Positions 6,298-12,999 of a DNA stretch of 17,495 bases are shown in pieces; positions within the stretch are counted from its first letter, which is position 1; each line of letters begins with the position of its first letter. The notes under the pieces were generated by a model. The model was not told the origin of the DNA. It made no database searches and worked only from the letters and a program-made list of their open reading frames with translations. Source of the DNA: Hyphomicrobiales bacterium (GTDB lineage: Bacteria; Pseudomonadota; Alphaproteobacteria; Rhizobiales; Devosiaceae); contig JALWTJ010000308.1 of assembly GCA_027082895.1 (NCBI GenBank), positions 1 to 17,495 of the forward strand, given 5' to 3'. The translations under genes were made by a program, and so were the position numbers.

Positions 6298-7572
6298 TCA
6301 GGCGGACAGGTCCACCCGGCCTTCGGCATCAAAGCCATAGACGTCATCGCGGAAGCTGATGACCCCGGCCCGGTTGGCCCAGGCAGTGACATAGGTGGTC
6401 AGGATCGGCACCGGCTTGGCAACGCTCACGTCCAGCCGTTCATTGGAACTGAACACGGCGTGAATCGCATCTGCATCCCAGCCACCGTTGGAGCGCAGGA
6501 TCCATTCCACGAACGTGTCCACGTTCTCCACACGCACGCAGCCGGATGAATTGAAACGCCGGTTCTCGCCGAACAGGCTCTTGGCGGGCGTGTCGTGCAG
6601 ATAGACGGAATAGGGATTGTTGAAATTGATCTTCACATGGCCCATGGAGTTTTCCGCCCCCGGATCCTGACGGAAAGCGTACTGCACCGCATCATCGGTG
6701 CTCCAGTCGATCTGGTTGGGGCTGAGCTCTCGGCCCGAACTGTCATAGATGTGGATGCGGTACTTGGTGAGATAATCGGGATCCTCGTTCATGTAGCGGA
6801 TGAGGTCACGCCGGATCAGGCTCTTGGGCACATGCCAGTAGGGATTGAAATTGATCTGGTGAATACGGCTTTTCAGAATGGGGGTGGGACGATCCACCCG
6901 CCCCACAATAGCCGTGTGCCGCTGGGTTACCTGCCCCACATCCATGGCTTCGATTACGGCGGCGGGAATGTTGACCACCACCTGCTGATCGGCAATGCCC
7001 GGGGCAAGGGTCGCTATGCGCTTGATGTTCAGGCGCAACTGGTTGAGCCGGTAATCGGCGGGCACGGCAAGGGCATAGAAGGTGTCTTCTCCCACCTTGC
7101 CGTCAACGGTCAGGCCGTGGCGGGCCTGAAAGGTGCGCAGGGCAACATCGGTCTCGGAATCGAACATGTCGTTGAGGCGCGTGCCCTCGGCCAGATCGCC
7201 CATGGCCATCAGGCGGCGCTTCAGCTTGATGACGGCGCGCCGCTTGGTGCCCACGACCAGCTGGAAAATATCGCGGGGCATTTCTTCCCAGCCGCCCGCG
7301 GCCACGATCTGCTCATAACGGCGCACGGCCAGTTCCAGGCTATAGGCGGTATCAAGGGCCAGTATCGGTTCGGGGGTATCGATGGCGGCAAGCGCCAGGG
7401 CCGTATTGCCCCCCCGGTTGGTTTCGCGCAACAGACGGTTTCGCGCCATCTGCTGCCAGATGGTCAGTTCCTCGGAGCGGGCAAAGCTGGGCAATGCCGT
7501 GGCCGCGCCAAGGGCTGCGGCCCCGGAAAGCAGAGCGCGCCGGGAAATGGTGGTATTGGAATCATGCCGCAT
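6298..7572 (-). CDS. L,D-transpeptidase, YcbB/LdtD type, Tat-exported
   Basis: This 424-residue periplasmic enzyme should form 3-3 (meso-DAP to meso-DAP) cross-links in peptidoglycan. The N-terminus has a Tat-like signal: SRRALLS with the twin arginines at 11-12, a hydrophobic stretch, and a likely cleavage near LPSFA (about residue 31). A peptidoglycan-binding domain lies at about 110-170 (ALRTFQARHGLTVDGKVGED). The YkuD catalytic domain starts near 197. It keeps the histidine at 326 (YLHDTPAKSLFG) and the nucleophile Cys345 in NSSGCVRV, the YcbB-type variant of the SHGCxR motif. The ATG at 7572 has AGGA about 8 bases upstream. The frame is open for 163 codons further upstream, but that stretch lacks any coding character. 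The gene lies downstream of the MarR-type gene ldtR, the pairing described for LdtR and LdtP in Liberibacter. Regulation by that protein is therefore likely. Confidence 0.93.
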   Translation of the reverse strand: MRHDSNTTISRRALLSGAAALGAATALPSFARSEELTIWQQMARNRLLRETNRGGNTALALAAIDTPEPILALDTAYSLELAVRRYEQIVAAGGWEEMPRDIFQLVVGTKRRAVIKLKRRLMAMGDLAEGTRLNDMFDSETDVALRTFQARHGLTVDGKVGEDTFYALAVPADYRLNQLRLNIKRIATLAPGIADQQVVVNIPAAVIEAMDVGQVTQRHTAIVGRVDRPTPILKSRIHQINFNPYWHVPKSLIRRDLIRYMNEDPDYLTKYRIHIYDSSGRELSPNQIDWSTDDAVQYAFRQDPGAENSMGHVKINFNNPYSVYLHDTPAKSLFGENRRFNSSGCVRVENVDTFVEWILRSNGGWDADAIHAVFSSNERLDVSVAKPVPILTTYVTAWANRAGVISFRDDVYGFDAEGRVDLSA

Positions 7573-7948
7573 TGTCGTCTTCCTGAAGTCGGTATTCTTC
7601 TGTTTCTGGCCGGTACCATGCGAACGCAGCATCCACCACAGATGATTCCAGCCATCGGAAGGGTGGGAAGCGCTGTTCTGTTTTCCCGGTCGAATCCCCC
7701 GGTTTGCTGCAACCGGAGGGATGGAACGCACATACTGCAAAACTCGGGTTGCGGCTAGGCCGGATTTGCGACGAAATTGTGAAAAAGGGGGCTGACAGGG
7801 CAAAACGCCGGACCGGATTTCTTCCGGACCGGCGATTTTGGTGGCAGTGTGACCCTCAGGCCACGCTGCACCCTCTCGCAAGCGCACGTTTCCCGGTCGT
7901 GCGTTTCTGCAAACGTGCGTTGACCCTGGGCGCGCGTTGCAGACGAAA
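7573..7948. promoter_or_regulatory. 376-bp intergenic region between ldtR and the L,D-transpeptidase
   Basis: No gene is supported here. The region contains a terminator-like hairpin at 7806-7834 and, nearer ldtR, a perfect 9-bp inverted repeat (CGCACGTTT at 7883-7891 and AAACGTGCG at 7911-7919) that encloses a further CGTGCGTTT copy at 7898-7906. The rest, from 7573 to about 7800, must hold the transpeptidase promoter if that gene is expressed separately. I see no convincing -35/-10 pair there. I do not find the TAAGAT half-sites that occur upstream of ldtR. Confidence 0.5.
7806..7834 (-). terminator. Probable terminator of ldtR
   Basis: CGCCGGACCGGA at 7806-7817 pairs with TCCGGACCGGCG at 7823-7834 over 12 positions with one A-A mismatch, around a 5-base loop. 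In the minus direction the stem is followed by TTTTG (bases 7805-7801). It lies 115 bases after the ldtR stop. The stem is very GC-rich and the T-run is short. The plus strand has an ATTTTG after the stem, so the element may work in both directions. Confidence 0.6.
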
Positions 7949-8458
7949 CTACAGCTTGTACAGGATCTGATCGACCCAGAACCGCTCCAGCCGGCCAAGG
8001 GCCGTGTTGAGCTGTTCGAATTCCGAGCTGCCCAGACCGCCAACCTTTTCAATGGATGCAAGATGCCGGTCGTACAGCTCGTCGATTACCTCGGCGACCT
8101 CCTCGCCCTTGGGGGACAGGCGAATGCGCACCGAGCGGCGGTCCGCCTTTGAACGCTCCTGGAAGATATAGCCCATCTCGACCAGCTTCTTCAGGTTGTA
8201 AGAGACGTTGGAGCCAAGGTAGTAACCGCGCGAACGCAATTCGCCCGCCGTCAGTTCCGCATCCCCGATGTTGAACATCAGCAGGGCCTGGGTGGGATTG
8301 ATGTCATCCCAGGACATGCGATCGAATTCATCCTTGATCAGGTCAAGGAGGCGGCGGTGCAAACGTTCCACGCGGGAAACGGCTTCGATATAGAGCGGCT
8401 TTGTTTCAGCCGCTCCATTGTCTTCGTCCACCCTGACGGTGTTGGTGTTGGTTTTCAT
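7949..8458 (-). CDS. ldtR: MarR-family regulator LdtR
   Basis: This 169-residue protein is a winged-helix MarR-family regulator of the LdtR type found in alphaproteobacteria. The DNA-binding core is LTAGELRSRGYYLGSNVSYN (about residues 69-88) with the recognition helix NVSYNLKKLVEMGY, and the wing follows in RSKADRRSVRIRLSPKG. The flanking helices form the dimer interface. In Liberibacter, LdtR controls an L,D-transpeptidase gene and responds to small hydrophobic ligands; whether ligand binding is kept here is not visible. The ATG at 8458 has a GAGG site 5 bases upstream. A dyad with four half-sites lies 67-103 bases before the start, over a candidate promoter, which suggests autoregulation. 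The gene lies between DUF6163 and the transpeptidase on the same strand. Length fits the family. Confidence 0.93.
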   Translation of the reverse strand: MKTNTNTVRVDEDNGAAETKPLYIEAVSRVERLHRRLLDLIKDEFDRMSWDDINPTQALLMFNIGDAELTAGELRSRGYYLGSNVSYNLKKLVEMGYIFQERSKADRRSVRIRLSPKGEEVAEVIDELYDRHLASIEKVGGLGSSEFEQLNTALGRLERFWVDQILYKL

Positions 8459-8523
8459 GTTAGCCTCACTGTAAAACGCACGAATTCTTCCGTGTCTGTT
8501 GTGGGCAATCTAGGGGGGTGGAA

Positions 8524-8552
8524 ATAAGATCGGTTTAAGATTCAAACTTAAC
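8524..8552 (-). promoter_or_regulatory. Candidate ldtR promoter
   Basis: On the minus strand GTTAAG (8552-8547) and TCTTAT (8529-8524) are separated by exactly 17 bases. Each hexamer matches the sigma-70 consensus only partly (4 of 6 for the -10). The predicted transcript would start near 8517, giving a leader of about 58 bases. The operator-like dyad at 8525-8561 covers it almost completely. Confidence 0.4.
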
Positions 8553-8561
8553 ACCATCTTA
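8525..8561. promoter_or_regulatory. Nested dyad with four half-sites, probable operator of ldtR
   Basis: Half-sites TAAGAT (8525-8530) and TAAGAT (8536-8541) point one way, and AACTTA (8545-8550) and ATCTTA (8556-8561) point the other. Spacing between starts is 11, 9 and 11 bases. This gives two overlapping inverted repeats of the form TAAGAT-N14-ATCTTA, displaced by one helical turn, and the whole is symmetric about base 8543. Two LdtR dimers on one face of the DNA would fit. The identity of the binding protein is inferred from position only. Confidence 0.6.
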
Positions 8562-8655
8562 CTGGGAAAGTTCGTGTTTTTGGCTTTCCAACTCGTTACC
8601 ACAGGTCACGAAAAACTAACCCTTTCGCGGAGCGGGGCGCCATTGGGAAGCCGGA

Positions 8656-9027
8656 TCAATCCTGAAGGTGCTGCCGCCACTGCCGGAAGGCCACGGTCAA
8701 AATGAGGATGGTTCCGGCCAGTTCGGCCAGCCGCACAGCGAAACCGATTATGCCGATGGAAAGGGGCGCCAGACCGGAAAGGAACAGGACCAGTTCGGAA
8801 GCCGTTGCAATGAACAGCAGCGGCGTGCCCCAGTTGGATTCGATCCATATCCCCACCCCAGCAAATATGCGGGCCACGGAAAAACCGGCAAGGAAGGCAA
8901 AACCTGCAACCGAGTAGATGGCAAAAGGGTTGATATCCCCCGCCCCGATTCCGAGCAGGCGGCCCAGATCGAGAATGCCGTTCAGCAGGGCAAGGATGGC
9001 GATCTGGCGCGCAACAATCTGAACCAT
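8656..9027 (-). CDS. DUF6163 family integral membrane protein
   Basis: This 123-residue protein is almost wholly hydrophobic, with four predicted membrane helices: about residues 8-27, 33-55, 65-87 and 90-112. A short basic and polar tail (RQWRQHLQD) follows. It belongs to the group annotated DUF6163, small membrane proteins of alphaproteobacteria found between hemB and ldtR. No catalytic motif is visible. The ATG at 9027 has GGAAGG about 5 bases upstream. The conserved position beside ldtR and an L,D-transpeptidase gene suggests an envelope role, but this is inference only. A candidate promoter lies at 9098-9126. The gene is divergent from hemB and is separated from ldtR by about 200 bases. 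Confidence 0.8.
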   Translation of the reverse strand: MVQIVARQIAILALLNGILDLGRLLGIGAGDINPFAIYSVAGFAFLAGFSVARIFAGVGIWIESNWGTPLLFIATASELVLFLSGLAPLSIGIIGFAVRLAELAGTILILTVAFRQWRQHLQD

Positions 9028-9097
9028 GGAACCTTCCCGAACGGAACTGGTGCAATCAGGGGCAATCAGCATTTCACGCCGTTTGCAGGATTGATTA

Positions 9098-9126
9098 TTT
9101 CTAGCCGGTTTGCCATGAAGCGGCAA
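9098..9126 (-). promoter_or_regulatory. Candidate promoter of the DUF6163 gene
   Basis: On the minus strand TTGCCG (9126-9121) and TAGAAA (9103-9098) are spaced by 17 bases, each with 4 of 6 matches to the sigma-70 consensus. A start near 9091 would give a leader of about 64 bases. Confidence 0.4.
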
Positions 9127-9236
9127 CCGGGGACGGGGACACCGATTCCGGCCCCTGATCCGGGTTGCCCCCATCCTTGGGCGGGCTCCATCAACCAATG
9201 ACAAACGTTCCCAGTGCCAGATCGGCTGAAAGAGAC

Positions 9237-10235
9237 ATGAAAAAGCACGACATGAAGTTTCTGGCCGGACATCGCGCGCGCCGGCTGCGCCAGTCGGACT
9301 GGATCCGTGAACTGGTCCGCGAAACCCGGCTGGGGGCGCATGATCTGATCTATCCCCTGTTCCTGCGAGAGGGAAACGGGGTGCGCGAGCCGATTGACGG
9401 CATGCCGGGCATTCATCGGTTGAGCATCGACATGGCGGTCGAAGAAGCCCGCAGGGCCCATGATCTCGGGATTCCGCTGCTGGCCCTTTTCCAGCAGACA
9501 CCGGAAGAAAAGCTGACGCCCGATGGTGCCGAAGCGCTGAACGGGGACAACCTAACCTGCCGGGCCCTCCGGGCCATTCGCATGGCAGTGCCCGGTATCG
9601 GGTTGATGGCGGACGTGGCACTGGACGTTTTCACGGACCACGGACACGACGGGGTGTTGCAGGACGGCAAGGTTCTGAACGATGAAACAGTGGACATTCT
9701 CGTGCAGCAGGCCCTGCATCTGGCGACAGCCGGCTGCGACGTGGTGGCCCCGTCGGACATGATGGACGGCCGGGTTGGCGCCATCCGGCGGGCCCTTGAA
9801 GGTCACGGGCACACACAGGTGATGATCATGTCCTATGCGGCCAAGTATGCCTCCTGCCTTTACGGTCCATTCCGGGAAGCGGTCGGCTCCCTCGGACGGC
9901 TGAAGGGGGACAAGCGCACCTACCAGATGGACCCGGCAAACGCACGGGAAGCCCTGCGACAGGTGCAACAGGACATTTCGGAAGGGGCGGACATGGTCAT
10001 GGTGAAACCGGGCATGGCCTATCTGGACGTGATCCGGCAGGTCCGGGACCGGTTCGATGTTCCCCTGACCGCCTATCAGGTATCGGGGGAATATGCCATG
10101 CTGCGCCTTGGCGCCGATCAGGGCCTGTGGGATATTGAAAGCGCCATGCTGGAAAGCCTGACAGGGCTGAAGCGGGCCGGTTGTGACGGCATCCTGACCT
10201 ATTTTGCACTTGAAGCAGCCCGGGTACTGGCCTGA
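9237..10235 (+). CDS. hemB: Delta-aminolevulinic acid dehydratase (porphobilinogen synthase)
   Basis: This 332-residue cytosolic enzyme condenses two 5-aminolevulinate molecules into porphobilinogen, a step in making heme, and in phototrophs bacteriochlorophyll. The two Schiff-base lysines are visible: Lys203 in YAAKYASCLYGPF and Lys257 in MVMVKPGMAYLD. The metal segment DVALDVFTDHGHDG has aspartates at 126, 130 and 138 in place of the three zinc-binding cysteines, so this is the magnesium-type enzyme common in alphaproteobacteria rather than the zinc type. I chose the ATG at 9237. The frame is open upstream, with another ATG at 9198, but neither start has a strong ribosome-binding site; the family usually begins shortly before the RxRRLR segment. 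The gene is divergent from DUF6163 and is followed by the RDD gene. No terminator is seen at its end. Confidence 0.96.
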   Translation: MKKHDMKFLAGHRARRLRQSDWIRELVRETRLGAHDLIYPLFLREGNGVREPIDGMPGIHRLSIDMAVEEARRAHDLGIPLLALFQQTPEEKLTPDGAEALNGDNLTCRALRAIRMAVPGIGLMADVALDVFTDHGHDGVLQDGKVLNDETVDILVQQALHLATAGCDVVAPSDMMDGRVGAIRRALEGHGHTQVMIMSYAAKYASCLYGPFREAVGSLGRLKGDKRTYQMDPANAREALRQVQQDISEGADMVMVKPGMAYLDVIRQVRDRFDVPLTAYQVSGEYAMLRLGADQGLWDIESAMLESLTGLKRAGCDGILTYFALEAARVLA

Positions 10236-10444
10236 AAACAACGCAAAATCCTCTGTATGCTTTCTTCTGTCCTGCCCCTATACCCTTGAATTTGTGCCGG
10301 ATGTTGCCAATGTCAAAGGCTGCGCGGGCAGCATGGCCAATGAAAGTGGCCGATAGTTCAGGCAGGCCGGAAATGTTCTGGAACGCTGGCGCGCAACAAG
10401 GCAAGGATTGCCACACCTAGCAGAAAGGCGGACAGGTGCCCCAC
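10236..10444. other. Intergenic region between hemB and the RDD gene
   Basis: This 209-bp gap has no gene or RNA element that I can support. It has no clear terminator for hemB and no clear promoter for the RDD gene. Confidence 0.4.
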
Positions 10445-10933
10445 ATGCCCCAAGACGACATCCCCCTTGAACTGCCGGACCCGGCAACGGCGCCGGAACT
10501 GTTCGAAAATGTCCTGCTGCGCCGGAGTATTGCCTGGTTCATCGACGTCACCATCCTGGGGTTCATTACCAGCGCCGTCATGCTGACGGGGCTGGTGGCG
10601 GGAATTTTCACCTTCGGGCTGGCCTGGATGGGGCTGATCTTTGCCGTTCCCCTGTCCATCGCCTTTTATTATGCCGTCACGCTGGGTTCGGACCGGCGGG
10701 CAACGATCGGCATGACGGTCATGGATCTGGTACTGACACCGGCCAATGGCCGCCCGCTCGATGGCTGGCATGTGGTGATTCATCCGCTGGTGTTCTGGAT
10801 AACCAGCTGGATCCTGCCCCCGGTGTCCCTGCTGTTTGCCCTGTTCACACCGCGGCGCCAGACGATACAGGATCTGGTGACCGGCACCCTGATGGTGCGC
10901 CGTTCCCCCATGGAGCGTCACTGGGCGGGCTGA
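10445..10933 (+). CDS. RDD family membrane protein
   Basis: This 162-residue protein has the RDD domain. Arginines at 26-27 and Asp34 in the first helix (LLRRSIAWFIDVTILGFI) match the motif after which the family is named. The later RRATIGMTVMDLVL loop and the C-terminal RQTIQDLVTGTLMVRR segment are also typical. Three to four membrane helices are predicted (about 28-50, 55-77, 108-133). Some RDD proteins have been linked to ion or solute transport, but the function of most is unknown. I use the ATG at 10445 rather than an in-frame GTG at 10436, because AGGT lies 7 bases before the ATG and overlaps the GTG. It lies between hemB and bpt, a frequent alphaproteobacterial order. Confidence 0.88.
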   Translation: MPQDDIPLELPDPATAPELFENVLLRRSIAWFIDVTILGFITSAVMLTGLVAGIFTFGLAWMGLIFAVPLSIAFYYAVTLGSDRRATIGMTVMDLVLTPANGRPLDGWHVVIHPLVFWITSWILPPVSLLFALFTPRRQTIQDLVTGTLMVRRSPMERHWAG

Positions 10934-11043
10934 TGGGCGGCGAAATCAAGGGCGGTTCGATCCTTTGCCCGCAAGAAAACTTTCCCGCCGGGACAAATCG
11001 GGCACATTTGCCCCCTATTGCGCGGAAAGGGCAGCATGTTGAT

Positions 11044-11071
11044 TTGCCGCCTTGGACAGGAATGGTATATT
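11044..11071 (+). promoter_or_regulatory. Candidate promoter of bpt
   Basis: TTGCCG (11044-11049) and TATATT (11066-11071) are spaced by 16 bases; the -10 matches the sigma-70 consensus in 5 of 6 positions. A start near 11078 would lie about 28 bases before the proposed GTG start of bpt, with the AGGA site between them. Confidence 0.5.
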
Positions 11072-11076
11072 CCTGT
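11056..11076. promoter_or_regulatory. 21-bp dyad over the -10 element of the bpt promoter
   Basis: ACAGGAA (11056-11062) and its exact complement TTCCTGT (11070-11076) flank a 7-base spacer. The dyad covers the TATATT element, the position of a repressor operator. It could also form an RNA hairpin if transcription began upstream. No regulator can be named. Confidence 0.45.
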
Positions 11077-11105
11077 TTCCCCACAATCCGGCAGGAACCG
11101 CATCC

Positions 11106-11846
11106 GTGACCAGAAATGTCCAGATACCCGAAATGGCGCAGTTCTACCTGACAGCGCCCGCCCCCTGCCCCTATCTGGAGGGCAAGGAGGAACGCAAGCT
11201 GTTCACCCATCTGAGCGGACGCCGGGCGCAAGGGGTGCATCAGGTGCTGGCAGATACCGGTTTCCGGCGCTCGCAAAACCTTGTCTATCGGCCCAATTGC
11301 GAGGGCTGTCAGGCCTGCAAGTCGGCCCGCATCTGCGTGGAGGGGTTCCGGTTCAGCCGCCGGCATGTGCGGCTCGAAAAGATCAACCGGGACCTGATGG
11401 TGCGGGTGCTGCCGCCCATCGCCAGCAAGGAACAGTACCGTCTGTTTTCCCGCTATCTTGCGGCACGGCACGAGGGGGGCGGCATGACGCAGATGTCGTG
11501 GGACGACTATCAGGACATGGTTGAAGACACGCCCGTCAGTTCCTCCATGGTTGAATACTGGCTGGGGGACGACAGCGACACAGGCGACCGGCTGGTGGCC
11601 GCGGCCCTTGTTGACAACATGGCGGACGGCTTTTCACTGGTCTACAGTTTCTTTGATCCGGACATGAAACGGCGGGGCCTCGGCAATTTCATGATTCTTG
11701 ACCATGTCCGGCGCGCGGCGCGCATGGGGTTCCCCTTCGTCTATCTGGGATACTGGGTGGAGAATTCCCCGAAAATGGACTACAAGGCAGGCTTTCGTCC
11801 GCTGCAGATTCAATCGGGGCGCCATGGCTGGCAATATCTGGACTGA
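11106..11846 (+). CDS. bpt: Aspartate/glutamate leucyltransferase (bacterial arginyltransferase homologue)
   Basis: This 246-residue cytosolic enzyme transfers an amino acid, leucine in characterised Bpt proteins, from tRNA to proteins with N-terminal Asp or Glu, marking them for ClpS/ClpAP degradation. The N-terminal ATE domain has FYLTAPAPCPYLEGKEERK (about residues 13-31) and the cysteine cluster Cys65, Cys68, Cys71 and Cys77 (YRPNCEGCQACK). Eukaryotic ATE1 binds an iron-sulfur cluster with related cysteines. The C-terminal GNAT-like domain ends in GYWVENSPKMDYKAGFRP, a family signature. I chose the GTG at 11106, with AGGA 9 bases upstream. A TTG at 11052 would overlap the promoter, and an ATG at 11133 would cut into the conserved N-terminus. 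Length is normal. Confidence 0.93.
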   Translation: MTRNVQIPEMAQFYLTAPAPCPYLEGKEERKLFTHLSGRRAQGVHQVLADTGFRRSQNLVYRPNCEGCQACKSARICVEGFRFSRRHVRLEKINRDLMVRVLPPIASKEQYRLFSRYLAARHEGGGMTQMSWDDYQDMVEDTPVSSSMVEYWLGDDSDTGDRLVAAALVDNMADGFSLVYSFFDPDMKRRGLGNFMILDHVRRAARMGFPFVYLGYWVENSPKMDYKAGFRPLQIQSGRHGWQYLD

Positions 11847-11876
11847 CGGTTTCAGGAAACGGGGCGTTTCCGGCTG

Positions 11877-12938
11877 ATGGGCGTGCTTGTTTTCATGGTG
11901 CGGGCCGGGGTCGGCCTTGGCCTTGTGGGGGCTTCGCTGGCCGCCATTGGCGCTCTGCTCGGCTTCATGCATCCGCTGCTGGATGCCCTGAACCATCTGC
12001 AGCCCTTCCTGCTGGCCGGCACCCTTGCGGGCAGCGGGCTGGTGCTGGTCCTGTTCCGGCGCGGCAGGGCAAAAAGGCTGCTGCTCGGTGCGGGACTGGC
12101 CGGACTGACAGCCTCGGGCATAATCGTTCTTCCCGAACAGTTCAGTGCCCCGCCCCTTTCCACGCCTGTGGAGGGGCGGCAGGTGTTCACGATCATGACG
12201 CACAATCTGTTCGGCATGAATTATGACATGGCCCGCATGGCCGACGTGATTGCGCGGAAAGATCCGGACATCATTGCCTTGCAGGAATATGCGAACATGC
12301 AACGGGCGGGCCTTCACCCCCGGATCGTGGGGCGCTATCCCTATTTCGTGCGGTGCGCGGGCCGCAAACATTCCTATATCGCCCTTTATGCGAAAATGCC
12401 GTTCCGGCTGGAAGACAGCTCCCAGTGTGCCAGCAATGCATCGCTGGACAACAACCCGGCAGCAAGGCTGGTGGCACGGTTCACGGACCGCGACGGCACC
12501 CCCTTTCATGTGGTGGCAACCCACCTGAACTGGCCGGTACAGATCCGCCCGCTGCGCAACAACCAACTGGGATGGAGCGAGAAGATTGCGGCCATGACCG
12601 CTCGCAAGCAGGGGGAATGGGCCGACCTTGCCACCGCCATGCAATCCCTTGACGGTCCGGCCGTTCTGGTGGGGGATTTCAACTCCACCTCATGGTCCTA
12701 TTCCCTGCGCAACTTTGCCCGGCGCGTGGGCCTGACCCGTTATTCGCGGGGGCTTCTGACCTATCCCAAGCTTTTCTACATCATGGGGTGGCGGGAAACG
12801 CCGGCCATCCTGCCCATCGATCATCTCATGGCGAGCAAAGACATAAGGATGCACGCTGTGTGGCGGGGAAACACCACCGGATCGGATCACCTGCCCATCT
12901 ATGGCCGCTTCAGCGTTGCGCCCGTCGATCAGCCCTGA
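11877..12938 (+). CDS. Membrane-anchored endonuclease/exonuclease/phosphatase family protein
   Basis: This 353-residue protein has three hydrophobic N-terminal segments (about residues 8-32, 42-60 and 68-84) and then an endonuclease/exonuclease/phosphatase-fold domain. The catalytic signatures are present: Asn110 in THNLFG, Glu137 in DIIALQEY, His216 in VVATHLNWP, Asp267 and Asn269 in LVGDFNST, the IDHLMAS turn at 314-320, and Asp337-His338 in GSDHLPI. The fold covers phosphodiesterases and phosphatases acting on DNA, phospholipids or inositol phosphates, so the substrate is not known. The domain lies after the third membrane segment, and because its N-terminal side is basic (RRGRAKR at about 61-67) a periplasmic domain is more likely than a cytosolic one. 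The ATG at 11877 is 30 bases after the bpt stop, so the two may be cotranscribed, but the start has only a weak ribosome-binding site. It converges on parC. Confidence 0.87.
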   Translation: MGVLVFMVRAGVGLGLVGASLAAIGALLGFMHPLLDALNHLQPFLLAGTLAGSGLVLVLFRRGRAKRLLLGAGLAGLTASGIIVLPEQFSAPPLSTPVEGRQVFTIMTHNLFGMNYDMARMADVIARKDPDIIALQEYANMQRAGLHPRIVGRYPYFVRCAGRKHSYIALYAKMPFRLEDSSQCASNASLDNNPAARLVARFTDRDGTPFHVVATHLNWPVQIRPLRNNQLGWSEKIAAMTARKQGEWADLATAMQSLDGPAVLVGDFNSTSWSYSLRNFARRVGLTRYSRGLLTYPKLFYIMGWRETPAILPIDHLMASKDIRMHAVWRGNTTGSDHLPIYGRFSVAPVDQP

Positions 12939-12999
12939 AAAACACCGTGCTGCTTGTGCCGATTCCTGAAAACCGGCGCCCCGTCCGAAACGGTCCGGC

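Noticed and set aside
7573..8061. An extended N-terminus of the L,D-transpeptidase, 163 codons longer
   Set aside because: The extension overlaps the ldtR 3' end, lacks coding character, and would bury the Tat-like signal peptide; the ATG at 7572 has a good ribosome-binding site.
8535..8551. A possible CtrA box in the ldtR upstream region
   Set aside because: TTAA and TTAA are separated by 9 bases here (8535-8538 and 8548-8551), whereas the CtrA site needs 7; the dyad explains the sequence better.
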